64,000 nucleotides of DNA, taken from the NCBI RefSeq assembly GCF_014656395.1, contig NZ_BNCI01000002.1, forward strand, positions 186,001-250,000, given 5' to 3'. Under the pieces are notes generated by a model. The model was not told the origin of the DNA. It did no database searches and was given only the letters and a program-made list of their open reading frames with translations. Of this stretch, positions 18,736-27,720 are shown one piece after another (position 1 is the stretch's first letter; every line of letters starts with the position of its first letter). This DNA comes from Kordiimonas sediminis. GTDB lineage: Bacteria > Pseudomonadota > Alphaproteobacteria > Sphingomonadales > Kordiimonadaceae. Position numbers and translations under genes: made by a program.

Positions 18736-20601
18736 TCACTCATGAAAATAGTCGTAGATTTGTTGGGCAGTTGCTTTTGAAATGCCTTCGACGCTGGCAA
18801 GATCCCGCACGTCAGCGCCAGCAACCTCCTTGGCTGAACCAAAGTGGTGCAGAAGGGCCTTCTTTCTTTTGGGGCCAATACCGGGAACACCATCAAGCGG
18901 AGATTTCTTGATATCCCCCGATCGTCTGGCCCGGTGACTGCCAATTGCAAACCTGTGTGCTTCATCCCTGAGGCGCTGCAGATAGTATAAAACAGGGTCC
19001 CTGACGGGCAGGGTGAAGGTGCTGCGGTCAGGCATGTGGAATTGCTCCCGGCCGGCATTTCTGTCTGGCCCCTTGGAGATGGCAACAACACAGACACCCT
19101 CGACGCCTAACTCTGTGAGGGTATCCATCACTGCCGATAATTGTCCACGCCCGCCATCAATCAGCAATAGGTCAGGCCACATGCCGCGGTCTCTGCCCGC
19201 ATCTTCTTTCATTAAGCGGGTAAACCGGCGGTTTATGACTTCGCGCATCATGCCGAAATCATCGCCGGGGCTGAGGTCTTCTGACTTGATGTTGAATTTA
19301 CGGTAGCTGTTTTTAATAAACCCCTCGGGTCCGGCAACAATCATGCCGCCCACGGCATTGTTACCCTGGATATGACTATTATCATAAACTTCAATACGTT
19401 CTGGTGGGGTGTCCAGGCCGAACAAATCTGCCATCCCAGAGAGGATTTTGCTTTGGCTGGCTGTTTCGGCAAGTTTGCGCTCTACTGCCTCTTTAGCGTT
19501 TCTGACAGCTTCTTTGACCGCATCAGCTTTTTTGCCGCGTAAGGGTGTCGCGATGCTGACCCTGCGTTCGCTTGACGCAGATAGAGCCTCTTCAAGAAGG
19601 TCTTTGTCATCTAGGGTATGACTTGTCAGGATAAGTTTGGGGGCTGGCTTGTTATCATAGAACTGAGCAATGAAAGCTGACAGGACTTCTGTGATGCCTT
19701 CTTCTTTGTCGTGACTGGGGAAATAGGCGCGGTGCCCCCAATTTTGTCCTGCCCGGAAAAAGAATAACTGAATGCCGATTTTACCGCCGACTTCAGCGGC
19801 CGCAATTATATCGGCTTCGTCAACCATGGCGTTGACCATGCTTTGGTGGCTTTGAATATTGGTCAGCGCTTTCAACCGGTCCCTGAATACGGCAGCAATT
19901 TCAAACTCCATTGCTTGGGAAGCTTCTTGCATGGCATCGGCAAACTTCTTTTGAATGTTTGTGGTCTTGCCTTCCAGAAAGCTTTTCGTTTCCTGAACCA
20001 TGTCTGCATATTCATCCTCTGTCACCCTGTCTATGCACGGTGCTGAGCATCGCTTTATCTGGTGGAGCAGGCAGGGACGAGAGCGACTTTCAAGTGTTGC
20101 GTCGGTGCAGGTCCGCAGCTGGAATACTTTCTGGAGGGTATTGAGCGTTCTATTGACGGAACTGACGCTAGCAAACGGTCCAAAATACATCCCCTTATGG
20201 CGCCGTGCGCCGCGGTGCTTGGTAATTTGTGGCCACGCATGATCGGTGCGCAAGAGAATATAGGGAAAGGACTTGTCATCCTTCAGCAAAACATTGAAGG
20301 GCGGTTTGTATTTTTTGATCAGCGACGCTTCCAGCAAGAGGGCTTCTGCTTCTGTGCGGGTAGTCACAAAGACCATAGACTTGGTGGCAGCCACCATGCG
20401 CGAAAGGCGGTTCGTCAGCCTGTTTTCTTGCGTGTAGGCCACTATTCTTTTTTTGATGCTTTTTGCCTTGCCCACATACAGAACATCGCCCACATGATTG
20501 AGCATACGATATACCCCCGGTGCCGTAGGGGCATTTTTCAGAAAGCTTTTTATTACGCTGATCCCGTGATCAAGCGAAGGGATATGGCTGTCTACTGTCA
20601 C
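18736..20601 (-). CDS. uvrC: Excinuclease ABC subunit UvrC
   Basis: The dual-incision endonuclease of nucleotide excision repair, 621 residues. The N-terminal GIY-YIG domain starts at APGVYRM with VLYVGKAKSIKKR. A UVR motif for UvrB contact lies mid-protein, then the RNase H-like C-terminal nuclease with YDNSHIQG and LLIDGGRGQL. Tandem helix-hairpin-helix motifs close it (LDGVPGIGPKRKKALLHHFGS). The start is GTG at 20601 with a weak ribosome site. It is the first gene of uvrC-pgsA-moaD-moaE. Confidence 0.97.
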   Translation of the reverse strand: MTVDSHIPSLDHGISVIKSFLKNAPTAPGVYRMLNHVGDVLYVGKAKSIKKRIVAYTQENRLTNRLSRMVAATKSMVFVTTRTEAEALLLEASLIKKYKPPFNVLLKDDKSFPYILLRTDHAWPQITKHRGARRHKGMYFGPFASVSSVNRTLNTLQKVFQLRTCTDATLESRSRPCLLHQIKRCSAPCIDRVTEDEYADMVQETKSFLEGKTTNIQKKFADAMQEASQAMEFEIAAVFRDRLKALTNIQSHQSMVNAMVDEADIIAAAEVGGKIGIQLFFFRAGQNWGHRAYFPSHDKEEGITEVLSAFIAQFYDNKPAPKLILTSHTLDDKDLLEEALSASSERRVSIATPLRGKKADAVKEAVRNAKEAVERKLAETASQSKILSGMADLFGLDTPPERIEVYDNSHIQGNNAVGGMIVAGPEGFIKNSYRKFNIKSEDLSPGDDFGMMREVINRRFTRLMKEDAGRDRGMWPDLLLIDGGRGQLSAVMDTLTELGVEGVCVVAISKGPDRNAGREQFHMPDRSTFTLPVRDPVLYYLQRLRDEAHRFAIGSHRARRSGDIKKSPLDGVPGIGPKRKKALLHHFGSAKEVAGADVRDLASVEGISKATAQQIYDYFHE

Positions 20602-20978
20602 AATCTTTACGTTCTGTTTGAATCACTGAAAGTGCATGGTGGCTATTTTTCGTTGAAGAATCAAACGGATGTTTTGCATTGGCTGATTCCCAAAAAAGAT
20701 TTCCACGAAACCTGTGGATAAGTGTGTGAGTAAGTTGGGGTGAACCACTGTAACATGGCGGTAACACTGGCGTTTGACCGGATTGCCTATTTTTTAGGCA
20801 TATTTTGTAACCCATTGAAATATTTGAGTTTTCAATCTGTCAACGACTGAGTTTTAAAGATTCTTAATTTGTCTTCTTGCTATCGAAAGGGCGTTATTGC
20901 AGGCAATGAGTCGGTGTGCACAACTATTCGCGCTATCTGGAAAAAAGACAGGAAAATTTCTTAAACATTACCAACAGG
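20602..20978. promoter_or_regulatory. 377-base gap upstream of uvrC: GANTC sites, a DnaA-box match, a hairpin
   Basis: No gene is supported here. GANTC sites lie at 20620, 20658, 20685 and 20859, the first three within 70 bases of each other next to the uvrC start. A perfect DnaA-box match (TTATCCACA on the minus strand) is at 20713-20721. A TGCCTA/TAGGCA hairpin with a T5 loop is at 20784-20800. The last bases are the 3' flank of folB. No clear -35/-10 pair for uvrC was found by eye. Confidence 0.4.
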
Positions 20979-21398
20979 TTAAGAAATTCTGTGGCGTTCG
21001 ATTTCAACTCCAACGCTTGCTGCTGCTTTTACAGCTTCCAGTTTTTCAACTTTGACCCGTACTGCAATGACCTGCCTGTTCTGCAAAGAAAAGTCAGCGA
21101 TTCTTTCTGCAAGCGTTTCAACCAGATTGATGTGCCCCTCAGCCAGAATATGTTCAATGCCTTCTACAATCTGATTGTAACACACCACATTATCCAGTTG
21201 ATCGCCGTGGTGCTGGCGGTCTTCCTGTACGGAAAGATCAACACTGATTCTGACTTGTTGCGTGGTATCTTTTTCATGATCCCACACGCCGATTTGTGCC
21301 AAGGTTACATAGTCACGTACAAATACATGGCGCACAGACCGGCTAGCATCAGCATAAGGAGTATGAAGAATAGTTGCCGGTGTCGTATCTTTTGCCAT
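20979..21398 (-). CDS. folB: Dihydroneopterin aldolase FolB
   Basis: Cleaves 7,8-dihydroneopterin to 6-hydroxymethyl-dihydropterin in folate synthesis. It has 139 residues. Family signatures are IGVWDHEK near residue 35, VCYNQIVEGIEHIL near 71 and GHINLVETLAERIA near 87, where the glutamate contacts the pterin. There is an N-terminal extension of about 20 residues before the core. It lies 13 bases after the FolM-like reductase gene, so the two are likely cotranscribed. Confidence 0.93.
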   Translation of the reverse strand: MAKDTTPATILHTPYADASRSVRHVFVRDYVTLAQIGVWDHEKDTTQQVRISVDLSVQEDRQHHGDQLDNVVCYNQIVEGIEHILAEGHINLVETLAERIADFSLQNRQVIAVRVKVEKLEAVKAAASVGVEIERHRIS

Positions 21399-21411
21399 GA
21401 TGGGTGTCCTG

Positions 21412-22173
21412 CTAACAAATGTCGGGGGTCTGCCAGTTCAGATGCTGACCGCCATCCAGCGCAATCATTTGCCCTGTCATTGACGGAGTCTCAAGTAAAA
21501 AACGCACAGTATTGCAAATTTCGGCCAGTTCCGGTCCTTTTTGCAGGGGGACATTGGCTGACTCTACTTCAAATTCGCCAGACTTCTGGTGAATGCTTGG
21601 TAATACAGGGCCGGGACCAATCGCATTCACCCTGATGGCTGGGGCCAGTGCCTGCGCCAAGGTCTGGGTCAGGGTCCACAATGCCGCTTTGGAGACTGTA
21701 TAAGTCATGAAGTCCGGGGTTAATTTCCAGACGCGCTGATCTATCATATTGATGATCGCGCCTTTGGCATCCTGGGGCAGGGCCTTGTAGAAAGTCTGTG
21801 ACAGCGCAAGCGGTGCATATGTGTTCACGGTCATATGTTCTGTCCAGCTTTCATGGGTAAATGTGTCAATCGTGTCGTGCCCGAACAGAGACGCATTGTT
21901 TATCAGCGCGGTGATGGGCCGCCCGGCAAGGGATGTTGCCTTTTCAATAAGCGATGCCACGGCATTGGGGTCTGCGAGGTCCGCCGAAATGCTTGTTGCC
22001 CTGCCGCCTTCAGATGTAATGGCTTTAACAACCGCATCAGCCTCAGCGCTGGAGCCGTGGTAATGCACAATGACATTATGACCATGTTTGGCTAGGTCCA
22101 GCGCAATTGCTTTGCCAATCCGGCGGGCACCACCAGTAACCAACGCCGTATGTTTCTGAACCGAACCTGCCAT
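21412..22173 (-). CDS. Short-chain dehydrogenase, FolM/pteridine reductase-like
   Basis: A classical SDR, 253 residues. The nucleotide-binding loop is TGGARRIG (residues about 11-18), matching the TGxxxRxG form of pteridine reductases and FolM rather than the usual TGxxxGxG. NNAS follows near residue 93, then the YTVSK active-site pair near 162-166, and a C-terminal GGQHLNW. The ATG at 22173 is used; upstream in-frame codons would need a TTG inside the antiporter gene. Its place before folB supports a dihydropterin or dihydrofolate reductase role, but the exact substrate is inferred. Confidence 0.85.
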   Translation of the reverse strand: MAGSVQKHTALVTGGARRIGKAIALDLAKHGHNVIVHYHGSSAEADAVVKAITSEGGRATSISADLADPNAVASLIEKATSLAGRPITALINNASLFGHDTIDTFTHESWTEHMTVNTYAPLALSQTFYKALPQDAKGAIINMIDQRVWKLTPDFMTYTVSKAALWTLTQTLAQALAPAIRVNAIGPGPVLPSIHQKSGEFEVESANVPLQKGPELAEICNTVRFLLETPSMTGQMIALDGGQHLNWQTPDIC

Positions 22174-22177
22174 AGTA

Positions 22178-23152
22178 TTACAGTCCCATTGCGGCAACCG
22201 CCGCGTTATCAGCCGTTGCCAGATAATACATGTATGATCCGTAAACGATGATCATCGCCATGCCTGACCATCGTCCAATCATGCGTTTGCGTAAATAATA
22301 AGGTACTAGAATAAGCGAACACAGGAGCATGATCCACAGGTCAAATTCCAGGAAGGATGCTGGAACGTCTATAAACCCAAATTGGGATGAAATGCCAATG
22401 ATACACAGGAGGTTAAAAAGGTTGGAGCCAATCACACTACCAACCGCAACGTCAGCATGACCACGAATGGCGGCAACAACAGCGGTCACAAGTTCTGGCA
22501 GGCTGGTGCCAAGGGCAACCAGTGTTAGGCCAATCACTGCCTCGGATACACCAAGCGCGCGGGCAACAGTGACAGAACCCTCAACCAGTTGATCTGCACC
22601 AAACACCAGGCCGATCAGACCACCCAGTATCATCAAAAGCGACAACCCCATACTGTCGTGGTGCTCTTCAATACCGTCCAGTTCAGCAAGCGGATCAACG
22701 GCTTCCGGATGTGATTTCGCCCGGTAGAGCGAGCTAAACAGAAAGGCAGCCAGAATAGCCAACAGGATTAACCCTTGCGTGGTGCCGAAACCGCCAGTGT
22801 AGGCGAGGCCGATGAAGATAAGGGTTACACCGATCATGATGAACAGATTACGACCAAGACGCGGTGCGTCACAGGCGATAGGGGCAATGATCGCGGGCAA
22901 CCCGATTACCAATAAGATGTTGGCCACGTTTGACCCCACCACATTACCAAGGGCAAGGGTCGGGGCATCAGACAGAACCGCATCTATGGCTACGACCAAT
23001 TCTGGTGCGGACGTGCCAAAAGCAATGATGGTCAGTCCGATAATCAGGGTTGGTACACCAAGCCGCTGCGCCAGTGAAACGGCACCGCGCACGAGAAAGT
23101 CACCAGCAAATACTAAAAGAACAAGTCCGAGGACAATCTGCATATAGGCCAT
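22178..23152 (-). CDS. Calcium/sodium antiporter (CaCA family, YrbG-like)
   Basis: An inner-membrane cation exchanger of 324 residues with two inverted homologous halves of about five membrane segments each. Each half has the alpha-repeat motif, GTSAPELV with GNVVGSNVANI in the first and GTSLPELV with GSVIGSNLFNL in the second. An acidic cytoplasmic loop (DPLAELDGIEEHHDS) joins the halves. Na+/Ca2+ exchange is the family role; the ion is not proven by sequence. It ends 5 bases before the FolM-like gene, and a small GCGCC/GGCGC hairpin lies upstream at 23184-23198. Confidence 0.9.
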   Translation of the reverse strand: MAYMQIVLGLVLLVFAGDFLVRGAVSLAQRLGVPTLIIGLTIIAFGTSAPELVVAIDAVLSDAPTLALGNVVGSNVANILLVIGLPAIIAPIACDAPRLGRNLFIMIGVTLIFIGLAYTGGFGTTQGLILLAILAAFLFSSLYRAKSHPEAVDPLAELDGIEEHHDSMGLSLLMILGGLIGLVFGADQLVEGSVTVARALGVSEAVIGLTLVALGTSLPELVTAVVAAIRGHADVAVGSVIGSNLFNLLCIIGISSQFGFIDVPASFLEFDLWIMLLCSLILVPYYLRKRMIGRWSGMAMIIVYGSYMYYLATADNAAVAAMGL

Positions 23153-23238
23153 ATAGGAAACTGCTTCCTGTTTAATATACTACGCGCCCTGAAGGCGCAC
23201 TTCGGCTTTATATAGGGAGTGAAGTTCTGAAATGAAAG

Positions 23239-24177
23239 TCAGTACCCGCGATTTAAATCCAAAAGGTTTTCCGGCTTTTCGCCATCGTTCAGACGTTTTA
23301 AATTACGAATTACATATTCGACGGCTGTGTCCACGCGGGTTATCGCGGCAATATGCGGTGTAATCATGATTTTGGGGTGCGCCCAGAACGGGTGGTCCTC
23401 GGTCAGAGGTTCCTTTTTAAAGACATCCAGAACAGCACCAGACAGGTGGCCGCTATCCAGTGCTTCAATCAGATCCTGTTCTACGATCAGATTACCGCGG
23501 CCTCCATTGATTATGCCAGCCCCTTTAGGCATTTTGGCAAAGGTCTCTTTATTCAGGAGGTCAGTGGTCTCGGGTGTGTTTGGCATCAGGCAGACAAAAT
23601 AGTCGGTATTCGCGAGAAACGCGTCAAAACTATCTTTACCTGTATAATGGGTTATGCCTTCCTCTGTTTCCTTTGGGGACCGTGACCAGGTATTAATCTG
23701 ATAGCCAAATGGCAATAATGCTTTGGCAGCAGATTTACCTAGCGCACCATAGCCCATAATGCCCACGCGCTTGTCCGCAGCAGCCGCAGCAAAAAACTGG
23801 AACCAATTAGCGGTTCTTTGGTTTTCAACCACTTCCAGCAGTCTGCGGTGCAGTGTCAGAACCGACCATACTGCAAATTCTGCCATGCCTTCTTTCAGGC
23901 CGTCGTCCCCCATGCGGATGATAGGCAGATGTGTTGGCAGGTCAGGGTCGCTTGTCAGATGGTCAATGCCGGCCCCAAGCGAGAAAATTGCGCGGATATT
24001 GGTATATTTTTTCAGAAGGCCGGGTGTTGCCTGCCAAACAAAGGCGATTGCATCTCCGTCATCCGGGATGCCCCAGTCAGGGTAGTTTCTGAACTCAAGC
24101 TCTGGTGCGGCTTTCTTGAATGCTTCTTCCCATTGTGCGGCTTCTGCGCGTTCACAAAAAAACAAAATACGCGTCAT
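23239..24177 (-). CDS. ghrA: D-2-hydroxyacid dehydrogenase, glyoxylate/hydroxypyruvate reductase A type
   Basis: A cytoplasmic NAD(P)-dependent reductase of 2-oxoacids such as glyoxylate, 312 residues. The NAD-binding loop is GIMGYGALGKSAA mid-protein. The catalytic Arg is in INGGRGNLI, the Glu in the LDVFKKEPL region, and the His in ITPHIAA. The overall pattern (LFFCERAEAAQW start, FSLGAGIDHL) resembles E. coli GhrA. The ATG at 24177 has GAGGG about 8 bases upstream; a longer frame to 24249 lacks a ribosome site. Confidence 0.88.
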   Translation of the reverse strand: MTRILFFCERAEAAQWEEAFKKAAPELEFRNYPDWGIPDDGDAIAFVWQATPGLLKKYTNIRAIFSLGAGIDHLTSDPDLPTHLPIIRMGDDGLKEGMAEFAVWSVLTLHRRLLEVVENQRTANWFQFFAAAAADKRVGIMGYGALGKSAAKALLPFGYQINTWSRSPKETEEGITHYTGKDSFDAFLANTDYFVCLMPNTPETTDLLNKETFAKMPKGAGIINGGRGNLIVEQDLIEALDSGHLSGAVLDVFKKEPLTEDHPFWAHPKIMITPHIAAITRVDTAVEYVIRNLKRLNDGEKPENLLDLNRGY

Positions 24178-24381
24178 TTTTACACCCTCTTCTTCTCGGA
24201 AATGTGGTTCCCATTTTTGCTTAGCCTGATGGTATATCATCTTCTTCACAGGCGTTGAGGCACTTTCCCCCTTAGTCCCGTAAAATTGGCCTATGGAGCA
24301 TATATCAAGACAAGTTGGTTTCGCCTAGTCTTGTTCGTGAAATTCCGGACGGATTTCTACGAATACTCTCAGGTTTGAAGC

Positions 24382-24422
24382 AAATAATGAAAATGCCGCA
24401 AAAGCGCTGTGACTTTTGCGGC
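24382..24422 (-). terminator. Rho-independent terminator after the M14 peptidase gene
   Basis: A 10-bp perfect stem, GCCGCAAAAG (24395-24404) with CTTTTGCGGC (24413-24422), has an 8-base loop. Read on the minus strand it is followed by ATTTTCATTATTT. It lies about 50 bases after the M14 stop. A second small hairpin, GGGCT/AGCCC (24434-24446), sits between. The rest of 24178-24381 shows only the ghrA upstream region. Confidence 0.8.
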
Positions 24423-24471
24423 AATCATTTTATGGGCTATCAGCCCTCAATGGTACTCTTTATGTTAGCTG

Positions 24472-27150
24472 TTAACGCGTTGGTGTCGCGTGGGCTGCAC
24501 CGCGGAAGATAGCATTGGCATAAAGAAGCTTCAGACCGTCCAGGTAAGCACGGGTAGTGGGTTCGCTTGTAAAGGCGATCACAAAACCACGACCAGAAGG
24601 TTGCACCACTGTAAATGGTTTGTAGGCAAGCTGTGTTTTCACCTCATCCCACAGATAACCGCTTGAAAACAGCTCATCTGCGCCCTTGAAGTAAACGGCG
24701 TTTGTGCCTGTGTTCAGCTCGATCGGCGCATAAATATCCCGACCAGCATAAAGAACATTCAGCGTGTCTTTCACACCTGCCGTGATCCAGTGGTCCTGAT
24801 CAATCGCAGCATGTGTCAGGACACCCGGAACGCTGTCCGGACGTTCGTTCGCTGGCTCCGTTGCTTTCTTCATATCTTCAAGGGATGTGAATGCCTGACC
24901 CGGCACCAGACCGTTTTCCGCTTTTACAGGGTCTTTTGCTTCCTTGATCTGTGCTTCGCGTTTTAGCGCGAGTAGACCGACCTTCTCATCAGTCAGGAAG
25001 CGCGTAGCGCTGCCGTTTGCGATAAGAACGCCACCCTTTTTAACCCAGTCAGACAGGTTTTTAGCGTCGCCCAGAGCCGATGCATAGTTACCCCATGAAG
25101 ATGGCAGAATGATAACATCATACCGGCTAAGGTCAGCACGGGCGAGCATTGGTGTACGAATGGCAGTAACCGGATAGCCGATCTGGCGTTCGATCACAAA
25201 CCGTGTGTTACCGGCGCTTAGCTGGCTTGTTGGCTCATCCCACGCGATAGCAACCTTGGGTGCCAGAACGGGGAAGACTGCGCGGCTACCAAAGTCCATA
25301 CCGCTATCAATCCAGCTGCTGTCGATGCCTAGTACTTCGGCACCGGTTTCCTTTGCCAGCGCAGCCAATGTTTGGCCAAGATCTTCTGCATTGTCCGCAA
25401 CATCAAAGATCAGCGTACCACGACCGAAAGTGCGACCATTCTGGACGAACTGCTGGTCATTGGATTTCACTGTCAGACCACGACGCAGGGCCTGCGCCAT
25501 CAGGCGGCTTGATGCACCGTCTGTCCACGGCACAAGATAGGCAACTGTAGCATTCGTGTTTTCCACGGTGAACGGATCAACGCGGTCAGACGAAACAGGT
25601 GTTCCGTTTACGGCAACACTATTACCGCACATCGCAACATCCAGATTGAACATTTTGGTCAGCGACCAAGCCGTAACATCATAGATATCGTGCGAGATGT
25701 TTTTACGGCGCTTACGCTCTGTTTCTTCCAGGAAGAAGTCTTCCATATCAACTTGTGGGTCAAGCACGCTGCGCAGCAGGCGCTTGCGAGGCTGTGCACT
25801 GTCGATAATGAAGGCGCCGGCGTCATAGTTTGTACCACACGCTTTGAAGCCTTCGTTCGCACGGGTAATTTCTACCCCCTGTGCTGCCAGAATACCCATC
25901 AGTTTACGTGCATCTGCCGTATCTGTTTTCGCAGGGAAGATATAGGAACGCTTGCCTTTTTCTTTGCGGCCTTCTTCGATGGCTGTAACTTGATAGTCAT
26001 AGAAGTTGCTCAGGAATGTCTCCCGGTTCTGAGACACGCTTTCAGCCGTAGCCATTGAGGTAATGAAGTGATTCCGGACGGTCGAGAAATAGTCAAACTC
26101 TGTTCCGTCCATCCGGCGATACTTCAGGCCACGAGAGGAAGCCTGCTCGTAGGTCATGGATACCGCACCATAATATGAAGGCCAGCTTGCGCCGTACCCA
26201 GGGTAGAAAGCATCAAAAACATCACGGGTAAAATAGTCCAGTCCGAACTTATCGAACCATTTGGCATTGTTTTTACCAAAAATGAACAGGCTATCGCGCT
26301 GGTGCTGTGCAATATGCGGGTTAAATGGAATGGCCTCTGGCGCAAAATAATAGCTGCTGTCGCCGCCCATTTCATGCACGTCAACAAACACAAGTGGATA
26401 ATATTTCTGAAGTGCCGCTACATGTCCCTGCGTCTCTGGCTGGGACAGGGTGATCCAGTCACGGTTCAGGTCGAACAAATAATGGTTTGTCCGTCCGGAT
26501 GGCCACGGCTCATTGTGTTCCGCTGAAATACGGTCGCTATCAGCTTCCAGCCCCATTGTAGAGCGGAAGCGCGTGATGAATCGGTCACGGCCATCAGGGT
26601 TTTGAAGCGGGTTAATAAACACAATGGTATTGGATAAAATTTCTGCCGACCGTTTGTCACCGCGTGACGCCAGTAGGTGGTAAGCAGTCTGCATTGCGGC
26701 ATCTGTGGATGAAATCTCGTTACCGTGTACGCTGTAGGCAAGCCAGATGGAGGCAGGAAGGTCCGCAACCAGTGCTTTTGCGGCAGCTGCATCCGTTTTC
26801 CGCGGGTCAGCAAGCGCCTGCATGCCTTCTTCAAATGTGTCCAGTTTTGCGAGATTTTCCGGGCTGGAAATTGCAACATAAATCAGTTTCCGGCCTTCCC
26901 AGCTGGTGCCATATTCAAACACTTTCAACCGGTTAGGTGCCGCTGCTTCCAGTGCGCTGAAGTAGGACTGCATGTCGCCGTGCAGGGTGATTTTATCCCC
27001 ACTATTATATCCTAGGACGGATTTAACTGTTGGGATGGATGGATCGTAATCAGCATTTGGCCAATAGCGATTTTGGTCTGCAGTGACACCAAGGGCGGTG
27101 ACTACTGTCAAGACCGCAGCTAAAAAAAGCCGCTTCGTTGACTTAAACAT
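24472..27150 (-). CDS. Secreted M14-family zinc carboxypeptidase-like protein
   Basis: An 892-residue exported protein. A signal peptide at residues 1-24 (basic start, hydrophobic core, then ADQ) is followed by a peptidase M14 domain at about 45-370. Zinc and catalytic residues are visible: HGNE near 153, the third ligand in VDVHEMGGD near 255, and a likely catalytic Glu in MTYEQASSRG. About 500 residues follow, including a segment like a class I glutamine-amidotransferase fold (DVIILPSSWGNYA). Substrate unknown; periplasmic or extracellular peptide trimming is expected. It is monocistronic with its own terminator. Confidence 0.88.
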   Translation of the reverse strand: MFKSTKRLFLAAVLTVVTALGVTADQNRYWPNADYDPSIPTVKSVLGYNSGDKITLHGDMQSYFSALEAAAPNRLKVFEYGTSWEGRKLIYVAISSPENLAKLDTFEEGMQALADPRKTDAAAAKALVADLPASIWLAYSVHGNEISSTDAAMQTAYHLLASRGDKRSAEILSNTIVFINPLQNPDGRDRFITRFRSTMGLEADSDRISAEHNEPWPSGRTNHYLFDLNRDWITLSQPETQGHVAALQKYYPLVFVDVHEMGGDSSYYFAPEAIPFNPHIAQHQRDSLFIFGKNNAKWFDKFGLDYFTRDVFDAFYPGYGASWPSYYGAVSMTYEQASSRGLKYRRMDGTEFDYFSTVRNHFITSMATAESVSQNRETFLSNFYDYQVTAIEEGRKEKGKRSYIFPAKTDTADARKLMGILAAQGVEITRANEGFKACGTNYDAGAFIIDSAQPRKRLLRSVLDPQVDMEDFFLEETERKRRKNISHDIYDVTAWSLTKMFNLDVAMCGNSVAVNGTPVSSDRVDPFTVENTNATVAYLVPWTDGASSRLMAQALRRGLTVKSNDQQFVQNGRTFGRGTLIFDVADNAEDLGQTLAALAKETGAEVLGIDSSWIDSGMDFGSRAVFPVLAPKVAIAWDEPTSQLSAGNTRFVIERQIGYPVTAIRTPMLARADLSRYDVIILPSSWGNYASALGDAKNLSDWVKKGGVLIANGSATRFLTDEKVGLLALKREAQIKEAKDPVKAENGLVPGQAFTSLEDMKKATEPANERPDSVPGVLTHAAIDQDHWITAGVKDTLNVLYAGRDIYAPIELNTGTNAVYFKGADELFSSGYLWDEVKTQLAYKPFTVVQPSGRGFVIAFTSEPTTRAYLDGLKLLYANAIFRGAAHATPTR

Positions 27151-27268
27151 ATAAGTATGCCCCCTAAAGATTCTGAATTGGTAGGTAAATTGCTACTTGA
27201 AAAAACTTCCAAGATCAATTAATCCCACGGCCAGACGTCTTTTATTTTAAAGACAGTGATTGTTTCAC

Positions 27269-27297
27269 TTGCTTTTAGACGCCACCCGACTTATGGT
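27269..27297 (+). promoter_or_regulatory. Possible rpmF promoter
   Basis: TTGCTT (27269-27274) and TATGGT (27292-27297) are spaced by 17 bases and lie about 100 bases before rpmF. The match is modest. The 245-base divergent gap 27151-27395 must hold start sites for both rpmF and the M14 gene; nothing else is evident in it. Confidence 0.3.
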
Positions 27298-27395
27298 GCG
27301 CGCCTCGAATCAAGGGGTTTGCGTTCGCGCAGGCCTGTAACGAAAAAGCCGGATGATTGCGCAAGCTCGGACCGGCGTGTGAAAAGGTTGGAAAA

Positions 27396-27581
27396 ATGGC
27401 TGTACCTAAGAGAAAAGTAACGGGCTCCCGCCGTGGAATGCGTCGTTCACATGACGCGCTGAAGGCCGTTAACTATCAAGAAGACTCGCACACTGGCGAA
27501 TACAAGCTGCGCCACCACATTGACCTGAAAACAGGTATGTATCGTGGTAAGCAGGTTATCGAGCCAAAAGGCGACTACTAA
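27396..27581 (+). CDS. rpmF: Large ribosomal subunit protein bL32
   Basis: A 61-residue basic ribosomal protein with the family start [22 protein letters not shown] and a C-terminal region, [16 protein letters not shown], typical of alphaproteobacterial bL32. It lacks the zinc-binding cysteines found in some bL32 proteins. The ATG at 27396 is chosen because MAVPK is the invariant start; the frame is open upstream. It is not beside yceD or plsX, its usual partners, and has its own terminator. Confidence 0.97.
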   Translation: MAVPKRKVTGSRRGMRRSHDALKAVNYQEDSHTGEYKLRHHIDLKTGMYRGKQVIEPKGDY

Positions 27582-27610
27582 GTCCTGCGACTATTGATAG
27601 CTGAATTATT

Positions 27611-27650
27611 AAAGCCTGACAGAATCATCTGTCGGGCTTTTTCTTTGTTT
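27611..27650 (+). terminator. Rho-independent terminator after rpmF
   Basis: AAAGCCTGACAGA and TCTGTCGGGCTTT form a 13-bp stem with one T-G pair around a 4-base loop, followed by TTCTTTGTTTT. It lies 30 bases after the rpmF stop. Confidence 0.92.
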
Positions 27651-27720
27651 TGACAAGATTGTATGATTTGCTGCAAAACAGATTTACCAGTTTGGGGAAC
27701 CTTTTCAGCAGGAGCAAAAT

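Noticed and set aside
23184-23198. GCGCC/GGCGC stem between ghrA and the antiporter gene
   Set aside because: A 5-bp stem without a T-run; possible mRNA structure only.
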